A DNA stretch of 5,620 nucleotides. Origin: Actinomycetota bacterium. GTDB taxonomy: Bacteria > Actinomycetota > Actinomycetes > Nanopelagicales > Nanopelagicaceae. The stretch covers positions 1-5,620 of the forward strand of contig WLCR01000078.1 in the NCBI GenBank assembly GCA_009705235.1. Direction: 5' to 3'. How positions within the stretch are numbered: position 1 is the stretch's first letter; the number at the start of each line of letters is the position of its first letter. The translations under genes and the position numbers were made by a program. Positions 1 to 5,620 of the stretch are shown piece after piece. The notes under the pieces are model-generated. The model saw only the letters and a program-made list of their open reading frames with translations, did not search any database and had not been told where the DNA came from.

Positions 1-85
1 CGGGAGCATCCATCGTTGGGATCTCTACTTTTGTTGAAGCTTTCTTAACCGCACGCTTGCGCGGTGTTTTAGGCTCAATCGCCAT
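1..85 (-). CDS. N-terminal fragment of an unidentified basic protein, possibly ribonuclease E/G
   Basis: Only the first 28 codons are visible before the window ends, so this is a 5' partial gene. It starts with ATG (complement of 83-85). The peptide begins MAIEPKTPRKRAVKKAS and continues to a proline-terminated, more acidic stretch. It is rich in Lys, Arg, Ala and Pro, has no hydrophobic segment, and so looks like a disordered, nucleic-acid-binding-type leader of a cytoplasmic protein. The start is supported by AAAGGA nine bases upstream (95-100). In Actinobacteria an RNase E/G gene (followed by rplU and rpmA) often lies downstream of the mre/rodA cluster, and those enzymes carry long charged N-terminal extensions. 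RNase E/G is therefore my best guess, from context only. Radical-SAM proteins that also occur in this neighbourhood in some actinobacteria are an alternative. No domain is visible. The gene is fairly certain to exist; its identity is weak. Confidence 0.6.
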   Translation of the reverse strand, partial: MAIEPKTPRKRAVKKASTKVEIPTMDAP

Positions 86-94
86 GGCACCAAA

Positions 95-100
95 TCCTTT
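95..100 (-). promoter_or_regulatory. Ribosome binding site of the downstream partial gene
   Basis: The minus strand reads AAAGGA, followed by nine bases and then ATG. This is a good Shine-Dalgarno match at a usable distance and fixes the start of the partial gene. It begins only two bases after the 3' arm of a perfect hairpin (103-117), so the ribosome landing site is next to a stable RNA structure. Confidence 0.6.
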
Positions 101-102
101 GT

Positions 103-117
103 GTCTGCTATGCAGAC
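103..117 (-). repeat. Perfect inverted repeat (6-bp arms, 3-base loop) abutting the ribosome binding site
   Basis: GTCTGC (103-108), TAT, GCAGAC (112-117) is an exact inverted repeat. In the minus-strand transcript it would form a six-pair stem with an AUA loop ending two nucleotides 5' of the AAAGGA ribosome binding site. It has no U-tract behind it, so it is not an intrinsic terminator. It could be a translational control element, a cleavage or protein-binding site in the leader, or a DNA operator. The symmetry is observed; a role is inferred. Confidence 0.5.
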
Positions 118-154
118 TGTCTTCTTAAAAAATCCTGTTGGGTTTTCCGTACCG

Positions 155-198
155 TTCGCGCTGGGCTTGTTTCGCGATTGATCGCGAGCCGCGCTGAA
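155..198 (-). other. Long GC-rich hairpin in the 5' leader of the downstream gene
   Basis: The minus-strand RNA can fold into one extended, interrupted stem. The outer arm TTCAGCGC (198 to 191) pairs with GCGCGAA (161 to 155), giving seven pairs with one bulged A. A middle arm GGCT (190 to 187) pairs with AGCC (167 to 164). The inner arm CGCGA (186 to 182) pairs with TCGCG (177 to 173) around a UCAA tetraloop. Bases 168-172 and 162-163 stay unpaired on one side. No U-run follows directly; the nearest, six U, is at 132 to 127, more than 20 bases on, so a simple terminator for the rodA operon is unlikely. With a start site near 203 the hairpin would sit almost at the 5' end of the transcript, as in stabilising or autoregulatory leaders. 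An alternative pairing of GGGC (207 to 204) with GCCC (166 to 163) would compete with part of it. Confidence 0.45.
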
Positions 199-202
199 CT
201 AG

Positions 203-238
203 TGCCCTAATTATGGCAGAGCCAGGGCGTTTTGCCTA
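203..238 (-). promoter_or_regulatory. Candidate sigma-70-type promoter with extended -10, between rodA and the next gene
   Basis: On the minus strand TAGGCA (238 to 233; four of six matches to TTGACA) is followed after 17 bases by CATAAT (215 to 210; five of six matches to TATAAT). A TGC directly precedes the -10, which gives the extended -10 pattern TGn. The predicted start is an A near 203. That gives the downstream gene a leader of about 118 bases and makes it at least partly independent of the mre/rodA transcript. The -35 begins one base after the rodA stop codon. Pattern match only; promoter-like matches occur by chance in AT-rich spacers. Confidence 0.4.
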
Positions 239-239
239 T

Positions 240-1400
240 TTACCCCCGTAAACGAGCGTGAACATTTTGCAGCAAGCCAATCCCGATCAAGGTGGCAAAC
301 ATCGAAGAGCCACCATAGGAAATAAACGGCAATGGGACACCTGTCATCGGCATCAACCCCAAAGTCATTCCTATGTTTTCAAAGATCTGGAATGCAAACC
401 AGGCAATAACTCCGGTACACACCAATCGTCCAAAGGGGTCATTGGTTCGACGCGCAATTGAAAAACCGCGCATAAGTAAAATTAGATACAAAATCAAAAT
501 TCCACCACTACCTATAAAACCTAGTTGTTCGCCAGCAACTGTGAAAATAAAGTCTGTTTGTTGCTCCGGCACAAACCGTCCACTTGTTTGCGGACCATTA
601 AATAATCCAGTACCAATTAATCCACCTGATCCCACAGTGATGCGAGCTTGGCGCAATTGATAGCCAGCACCTTGTGTATCGGCATTAGGATCCACGAAAG
701 TTTGTAAACGATTTACTTGGTACTCACTAATAACGCCCGCTTTTACCGCTACAAATCCACCCAAGACAGCCAGCAGTAGCAAGCCAACAACCCAACGTGC
801 TGGCACACCCGACACAGCGATGATCGTTACTACTGCTGCTGAAATAATCAACACAGTTCCCATGTCGGGTTGAACAATTATTAACAAGACAGGAATTGCA
901 GCAACTGCTAAAGATTGCAAAACATCATTCGTCGTTGGTCCATCACTGTCATGTGAACGCTCTGACAAAATCATCGACATTCCAATAATAATTGCAATCT
1001 TTGCTAACTCTGCAGGTTGAATTTGGAACCCACCGGGTAATGCAATCCACGCTTTGGCACCATTGATTTCAGCACCTAAACCAGGAATCAAAACAACAAT
1101 TAATCCAAGTACACCAGCTCCCCACAAAAATGGCGTATATGCGCGCAGTAACCGGTAATCAATAACAGTTACGGCGTATGCCAACACCAAACCAATCAAG
1201 ATATTGATGATGTGACGCTTCAAGTAATACTGGCCATCTAAACCATTGCGCGTGTACCAATCTCGGGTTGCAGCCCACACAAGCAAGGTTCCGACAAAAA
1301 GTAGCAGACCAACAACAGCGGTTAATACGGGATCAAATCCATGAACGATGGATTGACGACTGCGTCGATACAAACGTTGGCGAGCCTGAATCTGACTCAC
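240..1400 (-). CDS. rodA: RodA, SEDS-family peptidoglycan glycosyltransferase
   Basis: RodA polymerises glycan strands from lipid II in the cytoplasmic membrane as the partner of PBP2 in the Rod complex. The 386-residue protein has a short basic cytoplasmic N-terminus (1-20) and about ten hydrophobic segments, usual for FtsW/RodA/SpoVE. Visible family motifs are NGAKAWI (113-119), QPAELAK (128-134; the commoner form is QPSE), QPDMGT (177-182), and the extracellular-loop motif PEQQTDFIF (278-286). D283 in the latter aligns with the Asp needed for activity in studied RodA proteins. The C-terminal signature GLMPMTGVPLPFISYGGSS covers about 348-366. The start is GTG, overlapping the PBP2 stop as GTGA, with AAGGAGG seven bases upstream. 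RodA is preferred over FtsW because the gene directly follows mreBCD and PBP2. It ends with TAA and no intrinsic terminator is evident after it. Confidence 0.96.
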   Translation of the reverse strand: MSQIQARQRLYRRSRQSIVHGFDPVLTAVVGLLLFVGTLLVWAATRDWYTRNGLDGQYYLKRHIINILIGLVLAYAVTVIDYRLLRAYTPFLWGAGVLGLIVVLIPGLGAEINGAKAWIALPGGFQIQPAELAKIAIIIGMSMILSERSHDSDGPTTNDVLQSLAVAAIPVLLIIVQPDMGTVLIISAAVVTIIAVSGVPARWVVGLLLLAVLGGFVAVKAGVISEYQVNRLQTFVDPNADTQGAGYQLRQARITVGSGGLIGTGLFNGPQTSGRFVPEQQTDFIFTVAGEQLGFIGSGGILILYLILLMRGFSIARRTNDPFGRLVCTGVIAWFAFQIFENIGMTLGLMPMTGVPLPFISYGGSSMFATLIGIGLLQNVHARLRG

Positions 1401-3490
1401 TTGGTCGCCTCCTTGGGCTTGGTTGCAGGTGAAATCTTAGGCAAAAGAGTTGGCGGTTTTCCTTGTGGGAACAACGCCGCGCCAGGCACAACTTTGTTGC
1501 CTGTGACACCAAATAATGTTGAGTAAATCTGGCGAACTCCAACACCAGATGTTGATGCACCAAAACCGCCTTGTCCCACCATCATGACAACTGCATAACG
1601 AGGGTTCTTGCTTGGCGCAAAAGATGCAAACCAGGATGTGTCATCTTTTAGAGTTCCATTTGGATTTCTACCAAAGACCTGACCAGTACCAGTCTTTCCG
1701 CTAACTTCAATTGGAAATCCCGCAAACACTCCTGCGCCAGTTCCACTGACAACCACTTCTCGTAAGGACTTTTGCAAGAACTTAATTGTTGACGGTGCAG
1801 CAGTTAATGTCCCTAGTTTTTTAGGTGTAAATTTTTGAACAACAGTTCCATCAGTTTTCACTACCGCCTTAGCAACAAGTGCTTGCCAAATTGTTCCGCC
1901 ATTGCCAATTGCTGCATACATCTGAGTTAGTTTAAGTGGGGTCACAACTGTGTCACCTTGGCCAATAGAAAAGTTAACCGCGTCTCCGGCTCGAACCTTG
2001 TCACCATCAACACAGTTTTCAGCAGCTAACTGCAACAAGAACGGTGTCTGTTGTGCCTTGGTTGCGCGCTCTTTATAGTTGCAATAGAAATCCTTATTCT
2101 GTTGGTACCAACTCTTCTTGTATGCACGGTCAGCAAGGCGCGATGTGGATTCGGTTGGCAAATCAATTCCAACCTTTTGGGTAATTTTAAATGACTGGGC
2201 CGCCTTGAAGAAGTAATCATTAGGGCTTGATTTTGGTCGTAAACCACCATCTCGAAGCCATTCGTCAAAGGCGATCTGATACCAAATGGTGTCGCAAGAA
2301 ACTGCAATCGCCTTGGTCATATTCATGCTTCCCTGATTTTTACTATCAAAGTTCTGAAATGCTCGAGTACCGACCTGCACCTGCGAAGGACAGCTATACG
2401 TTGCGTTTAGGTTATAACCGGCAGCTGCTGCTGCAACAACTGATACGACTTTAAATGTTGATGCTGGTGCAAATAAACCTTGTAGCGCACGATTAAGCGC
2501 CGGTACAGATTTCTTTTCACTAAACAAATCGGTTGCTTGCTGAACAGTCAATCCTCTTTCCCAGGCATTGGGGTCATAGGTTGGATAAGAAGCAAGTGCC
2601 AATATCCGTCCAGTTTTTATATCCATAACTACCGCCGCGCCAGAATCAGATGTGTATCCATTTGCTCGACCACGCAGAACTGCGTCCTTGAGAGCTTTTT
2701 CTGCCGATGCCTGCAGTCGAACATCCAAACTTGTTACTAAGTGATCGCCTGCAACAGGTTTGGTATTTTGGCTTTCACGGGTAACAGATTCTTTACGATC
2801 AACAATTACTGTGCGAATTCCTGGTTCGCCACGCAAATATGAATCGTATTGAATTTCAAGTCCAGTCTTACCAATTGTTTCACTACGGAAATATTTGTTG
2901 CCGTTTCCTTGTAATAAATCTGATTCGGTCAGGGGTCCTACGTAGCCCAGAACATGTGCTGCGTTCACATCCAAATAACTTGGATAACTTCGGATTGCAA
3001 CAGGTTGTGCATCAACACCTGGAAAAGAATCTGAACGCTCAACTATCTGCAAGGCAATATCAGGATCGGCTGACTTTGTAATCGGAATTGGTTGGAATCT
3101 AGATCCCTGCCAGCATCCAGCCTTTGCTCCCTTAGGGAGCTCACCACACAATCTAGTATTTTGATAAATATCTTTATACTTTAATTTCAACAGAGCTGCC
3201 AAGCGTTTCATTACGCCAACGCCTTTATCCTCCAATTTATCAATAGCAATTCGATCAATTGTGATTGCTAAGCCCGCCTTATTCATGGCTAATGGGACGC
3301 CAAATCCATCAACAATTAAGCCACGCGTGGCAGGAGCAACGACATCACGGCTTTGGATACTTAATGCTGCATCACGATATTTTGGTCCGGCTGCAACCTG
3401 TAAATAAAAGAGGCGACCAAATAATGCCACCATCAAGGACACAATGAGGATTTGAACTACAAGTAAGGAAAGCCGGGATTTGTTGTTCAT
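1397..3490 (-). CDS. mrdA: Class B penicillin-binding protein 2 (elongation-specific peptidoglycan D,D-transpeptidase)
   Basis: This enzyme cross-links new peptidoglycan during lateral wall growth, with RodA. The 697-residue protein has a short cytoplasmic N-terminus and one signal-anchor helix (about 8-31). Next comes the N-terminal dimerisation/pedestal domain (about 50-250, with the conserved RG at 56-57 and the stretch around HVLGYVG, 179-185). The transpeptidase domain follows from about 280 to 660. All three active-site motifs are present: STFK with the acylated Ser (344-347), SCD in the SxN position (398-400) and KTG (599-601). SIGQGD (508-513) is also typical. The tail after 660 is rich in Pro and Lys. 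Cysteine pairs at 115/126 and 470/493 lie outside the membrane and could form disulfides. The ATG start overlaps the mreD stop as ATGA with no strong ribosome binding site, which implies translational coupling. The length fits actinobacterial PBP2. Position next to rodA argues against the division protein FtsI. Confidence 0.95.
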   Translation of the reverse strand: MNNKSRLSLLVVQILIVSLMVALFGRLFYLQVAAGPKYRDAALSIQSRDVVAPATRGLIVDGFGVPLAMNKAGLAITIDRIAIDKLEDKGVGVMKRLAALLKLKYKDIYQNTRLCGELPKGAKAGCWQGSRFQPIPITKSADPDIALQIVERSDSFPGVDAQPVAIRSYPSYLDVNAAHVLGYVGPLTESDLLQGNGNKYFRSETIGKTGLEIQYDSYLRGEPGIRTVIVDRKESVTRESQNTKPVAGDHLVTSLDVRLQASAEKALKDAVLRGRANGYTSDSGAAVVMDIKTGRILALASYPTYDPNAWERGLTVQQATDLFSEKKSVPALNRALQGLFAPASTFKVVSVVAAAAAGYNLNATYSCPSQVQVGTRAFQNFDSKNQGSMNMTKAIAVSCDTIWYQIAFDEWLRDGGLRPKSSPNDYFFKAAQSFKITQKVGIDLPTESTSRLADRAYKKSWYQQNKDFYCNYKERATKAQQTPFLLQLAAENCVDGDKVRAGDAVNFSIGQGDTVVTPLKLTQMYAAIGNGGTIWQALVAKAVVKTDGTVVQKFTPKKLGTLTAAPSTIKFLQKSLREVVVSGTGAGVFAGFPIEVSGKTGTGQVFGRNPNGTLKDDTSWFASFAPSKNPRYAVVMMVGQGGFGASTSGVGVRQIYSTLFGVTGNKVVPGAALFPQGKPPTLLPKISPATKPKEATK
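1408..1414 (-). promoter_or_regulatory. Strong ribosome binding site of rodA inside the end of the PBP2 gene
   Basis: The minus strand reads AAGGAGG, then seven bases, then GTG. It lies within the last PBP2 codons (Pro-Lys-Glu-Ala-Thr-Lys-stop) and decides the GTG start of rodA. It is by far the best Shine-Dalgarno sequence in the operon. Its strength may offset the weaker GTG start and keep RodA output independent of re-initiation from PBP2. Confidence 0.75.
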
Positions 3491-4008
3491 AAAGTAGACC
3501 GTGAATCAAAAACTAATGCATGCAAACGGCTAAATACCGGCAAAACAATGGGTGAAATCAGCAATGCCCACAGACTCATTCCAAACAAAGTAATGAGAAC
3601 TTGAATAAATGAACCGACAGAAACCCCTAGTAATGCTCCCGTTGCGACATATGCGATTTCTACCAAGAGATTTGCTATAACCACAAAGAAAATAATGCCG
3701 ATTGCATTCGCTTGAACATTGTCATCGCCGTAACCGATGTAAGAAATCGCATATCCTGAAATCAACATGAGTAAAGTCCATTGACCAAATGGCCCAGAAG
3801 TACTCTGAGACAAATCCATTAAAAAGCCCGCTGCAAATCCAATAACCGCTGCGACTTCTGTTTCACTCAAAACCGCCCACGTAAAGGCAAAGATTAGCAA
3901 GAGTGAAAAACCGCCGCCCGGTAAACGAAACTGCGAGATGACTGATTCTTGAATTACATAAATGATAAGAAAGATAGGCGCAGCAATTGAAATCTGGCGA
4001 GTAAACAT
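3487..4008 (-). CDS. mreD: MreD, membrane subunit of the rod-shape elongation complex
   Basis: MreD is a small integral membrane protein that works with MreC and RodA/PBP2 in lateral wall synthesis. This 173-residue protein is almost entirely hydrophobic, with about five to six membrane segments (roughly 7-24, 33-50, 53-66, 76-92, 102-122 and 132-160) and short polar loops. GFLMDL (61-66) matches the G-F-x-x-D-L motif typical of MreD, and length is normal for the family (about 160-180). MreD sequences diverge strongly, so the call rests on that motif, the hydropathy and the position between mreC and PBP2. ATG starts five bases after the mreC TAG stop with no clear Shine-Dalgarno, and its TGA overlaps the PBP2 ATG by four bases. 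Expression probably depends on translation of mreC. Confidence 0.9.
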   Translation of the reverse strand: MFTRQISIAAPIFLIIYVIQESVISQFRLPGGGFSLLLIFAFTWAVLSETEVAAVIGFAAGFLMDLSQSTSGPFGQWTLLMLISGYAISYIGYGDDNVQANAIGIIFFVVIANLLVEIAYVATGALLGVSVGSFIQVLITLFGMSLWALLISPIVLPVFSRLHALVFDSRSTL

Positions 4009-4013
4009 TGTGG

Positions 4014-4931
4014 CTACTTAGTAGGTGTTGGTGATGGAGTTACGAAAACAGTAACCGTGGGGATTGGTTTAACTCGTGGCTTTACCGGAACCAATGAATC
4101 CCCTGGATTGGATTTTGAGCCAGTAACAACAACTGCTACAACTCCGAGTGTTGAAAAATTCGTGTAGTAACGAATAGTCGCAGTTTGCGCTACCGCTCCT
4201 GCTGAGTTATCTACCCCTGTTACATATCCCAGAGGAACACCAGGAACAAAGGGGCGATTTGCAATGCTTCCGCGGGAAAGCAATACATCGCCTTCCTTAA
4301 TGGTGGTGGAATTATCCAACAATTGCAGGCTTGCAGAGCGTGTTCCACGACCGTTCAGGATTCCGATCTGCTGGGTGCCAGCAATTCGTGCACCAATCCG
4401 AAAACTTGGATCACTAGCTAGTTGAATGAGTGCGGTATTTGGATACACATCTTTTACAACACCAGCAATTCCATATTGCGACAAAACGGTCATGTTCTTC
4501 TTGATTCCAGCGTTTGTTCCAGAATCAATTGTGATTGTTTGCGAAAATGACTGGCTAGATCCGTGGCTAATTACCTTAGCGTTAACAACTTTATAGCCTG
4601 CAGTTCCGGCTAAATCCAAAATGCTTTTTAACTGTTTTAGTAAAACATCTGCATTCTTACGATTTATCAACTGCTGCTTCAAATTCGCGTTTTCAGCTTT
4701 CAGCTTTTCTATCTGATTTCGGGTTCGACCCAAGTGGGTAACATCAGAAAAGAAGTTCTTAACCGGAGTCAAAACAACACTGCCCGCTCGCTGAAATGGA
4801 GACATAATCGTTTGTGAGCCTTGCTTGAAATTATCAATGACTTTTACGCCACGTAGATCCAAGGTAATAAGGAACAAAGAGGTGACCATTAAAATCACCA
4901 ACAACAAACGCGCGCGTCCACCATTACGCAT
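4014..4931 (-). CDS. mreC: MreC, rod-shape-determining scaffold protein
   Basis: MreC links cytoplasmic MreB to the wall synthases and is thought to activate PBP2/RodA. The 305-residue protein has a basic N-terminus, one membrane helix (about 8-26), then a linker and a coiled coil (about 68-105, with RNQIEKLKAENANLKQQL at 71-88). A Gly/Val-rich beta-barrel core follows (about 113-270), with family features such as ITIDSGTNAGIKKNMTVL (133-150), GIAGVV (154-159) and the GDVLLSRG stretch (214-221). The C-terminal tail (about 282-305) is rich in Pro, Val and Thr, and is probably disordered outside the membrane. ATG starts 12 bases after the mreB stop. The only Shine-Dalgarno candidate is AAGG overlapping the mreB TAA, ten bases from ATG. 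Length is normal for the family. Confidence 0.95.
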   Translation of the reverse strand: MRNGGRARLLLVILMVTSLFLITLDLRGVKVIDNFKQGSQTIMSPFQRAGSVVLTPVKNFFSDVTHLGRTRNQIEKLKAENANLKQQLINRKNADVLLKQLKSILDLAGTAGYKVVNAKVISHGSSQSFSQTITIDSGTNAGIKKNMTVLSQYGIAGVVKDVYPNTALIQLASDPSFRIGARIAGTQQIGILNGRGTRSASLQLLDNSTTIKEGDVLLSRGSIANRPFVPGVPLGYVTGVDNSAGAVAQTATIRYYTNFSTLGVVAVVVTGSKSNPGDSLVPVKPRVKPIPTVTVFVTPSPTPTK

Positions 4932-4943
4932 TAATGAAAGACC

Positions 4944-5620
4944 TTATCGACGAGGCTCGGAGATTAGAACCTTCTCAAGAGCTTCAAACTCTTCGATGCA
5001 CTTTCCAGAACCTTCAGCAACAGCATCCAATGGACGCTCTGCAATATGAATTGGCATTCCGGTTTCTTTGCGAAGGCGCTCATCTAGACCTTTAAGAAGT
5101 GCTCCGCCACCAGTAAGCACGATGCCGCGATCCATTAGATCTGATGCAAGTTCTGGTGGTGTCTTATCAAGTGTGCTCTTTACTGCATTAATAATTGCAT
5201 TGACTGGCTCTTCAAGAGCCTTGCGAATTTCAGCAGCTGAAACAACGATTGTCTTTGGAAGACCTGTGGCTAAATCGCGCCCACGAATTTCTGCATCATT
5301 TTCTCCAGCGAGTGGATAAGCAGATCCGATCGCCATTTTGATTTCTTCTGCGGTGCGCTCACCAAGAAGTAGTGAGAATTCACGCTTAACCCAGTTAATA
5401 ATCGATTGATCTAGCTCGTCGCCACCAACACGGATTGACAGTGATGTAACGATTCCTCCCAATGAAATAACAGCAACTTCTGTTGTACCGCCACCGATAT
5501 CTACAACCATATTGCCTGTTGGCTCGTGGATTGGAAGACCAGCACCGATTGCCGCTGCCATTGGCTCTTCAATTATGTAGACCTTGCGAGCACCTGCTGC
5601 ATAACCAGCATCTTTAACCG
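4944..5620 (-). CDS. mreB: MreB, actin-like cytoskeletal protein (C-terminal part; 5' end outside the window)
   Basis: MreB forms ATP-dependent filaments on the inner membrane face and directs where the elongation complex inserts wall. The window holds the last 224 codons. The open frame runs to the window edge, and the upstream residues [19 protein letters not shown] are typical MreB, so the true start lies beyond 5620. About 120 N-terminal residues, including the first phosphate-binding loop, are missing. Visible actin-superfamily motifs, in fragment numbering, are [10 protein letters not shown] (16-25), the second phosphate loop [11 protein letters not shown] (40-50), GERTAEEIK (86-94) and the nucleotide-binding [12 protein letters not shown] (168-179). 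The conserved EKTPPEL-type helix appears as DKTPPEL (151-157). It ends SEPRR-TAA, 12 bases before mreC. Conservation is very high, so this is MreB and not DnaK or FtsA. Confidence 0.97.
   Translation of the reverse strand, partial: VKDAGYAAGARKVYIIEEPMAAAIGAGLPIHEPTGNMVVDIGGGTTEVAVISLGGIVTSLSIRVGGDELDQSIINWVKREFSLLLGERTAEEIKMAIGSAYPLAGENDAEIRGRDLATGLPKTIVVSAAEIRKALEEPVNAIINAVKSTLDKTPPELASDLMDRGIVLTGGGALLKGLDERLRKETGMPIHIAERPLDAVAEGSGKCIEEFEALEKVLISEPRR

Noticed and set aside
155..198. Intrinsic terminator for the mre/rodA operon
   Set aside because: The stem is strong, but no U-tract follows it directly. The six-U run begins more than 20 bases later with no adjoining hairpin.
86..239. tRNA, riboswitch or short protein in the spacer
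   Set aside because: There is no cloverleaf or T-loop pattern, no known riboswitch core that I recognise, and no start with a ribosome binding site giving a sensible peptide.
258..660. Overlapping plus-strand open frames opposite rodA
   Set aside because: They lie fully antisense to a well-conserved gene, have low-complexity unrecognisable translations and no convincing ribosome binding sites. They are shadows of rodA codon use.
2026..3447. Several 60-95 codon frames on both strands inside the PBP2 gene
   Set aside because: All are nested within the intact transpeptidase reading frame, with atypical composition and no family features.
4825..5319. Plus-strand frames opposite mreC and mreB
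   Set aside because: They are Ser/Arg-rich antisense frames, a typical artefact opposite conserved coding sequence.
1..5620. Defence system, mobile element, CRISPR or other novel system
   Set aside because: All genes but the leftmost fragment are clear elongation-complex members with intact motifs. I saw no direct-repeat arrays, transposase, terminal repeats or composition shift.

Overview
This window carries most of a bacterial cell-elongation (Rod complex, 'elongasome') operon. All genes are on the minus strand, so transcription runs from the right end towards the left. The order in the direction of transcription is mreB (5' end cut off by the window), mreC, mreD, a class B penicillin-binding protein (PBP2, mrdA-like) and rodA. 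A roughly 150-base non-coding gap follows, and then the first 28 codons of another minus-strand gene that leaves the window at position 1.

The mreB-mreC-mreD-PBP2-rodA order is the classic mre/mrd cluster. The roughly 700-residue PBP2 and the order itself fit Actinobacteria that kept MreB, such as Streptomyces relatives. Base composition looks moderate (about mid-40s % GC by eye) with very tight gene packing. Together these suggest a small-genome, low-GC actinobacterium, for example a freshwater Nanopelagicales/Planktophila-type lineage. That placement is an inference and was not tested by any search.

The genes work together. MreB filaments lie under the membrane and position the machinery. 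MreC (one membrane span, coiled coil, periplasm-like beta domain) and MreD (multi-span) connect them to the wall enzymes. RodA polymerises glycan strands from lipid II, and PBP2 cross-links them. Spacing implies one polycistronic mRNA: 12 bases between mreB and mreC, 5 between mreC and mreD, and 4-base stop/start overlaps at mreD/PBP2 (ATGA) and PBP2/rodA (GTGA). rodA starts with GTG behind a near-perfect Shine-Dalgarno sequence embedded in the last PBP2 codons.

The only substantial non-coding stretch (86-239) is the most interesting part. It has a plausible promoter just after the rodA stop, then a long GC-rich hairpin, a run of six U, a second perfect hairpin and a Shine-Dalgarno sequence before the next gene. 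This looks like a structured 5' leader for the downstream gene, whose short basic N-terminus would suit an actinobacterial RNase E/G, though identity is not established. I found no mobile element, CRISPR, tRNA/rRNA or exotic system. The rest is a conserved housekeeping operon.
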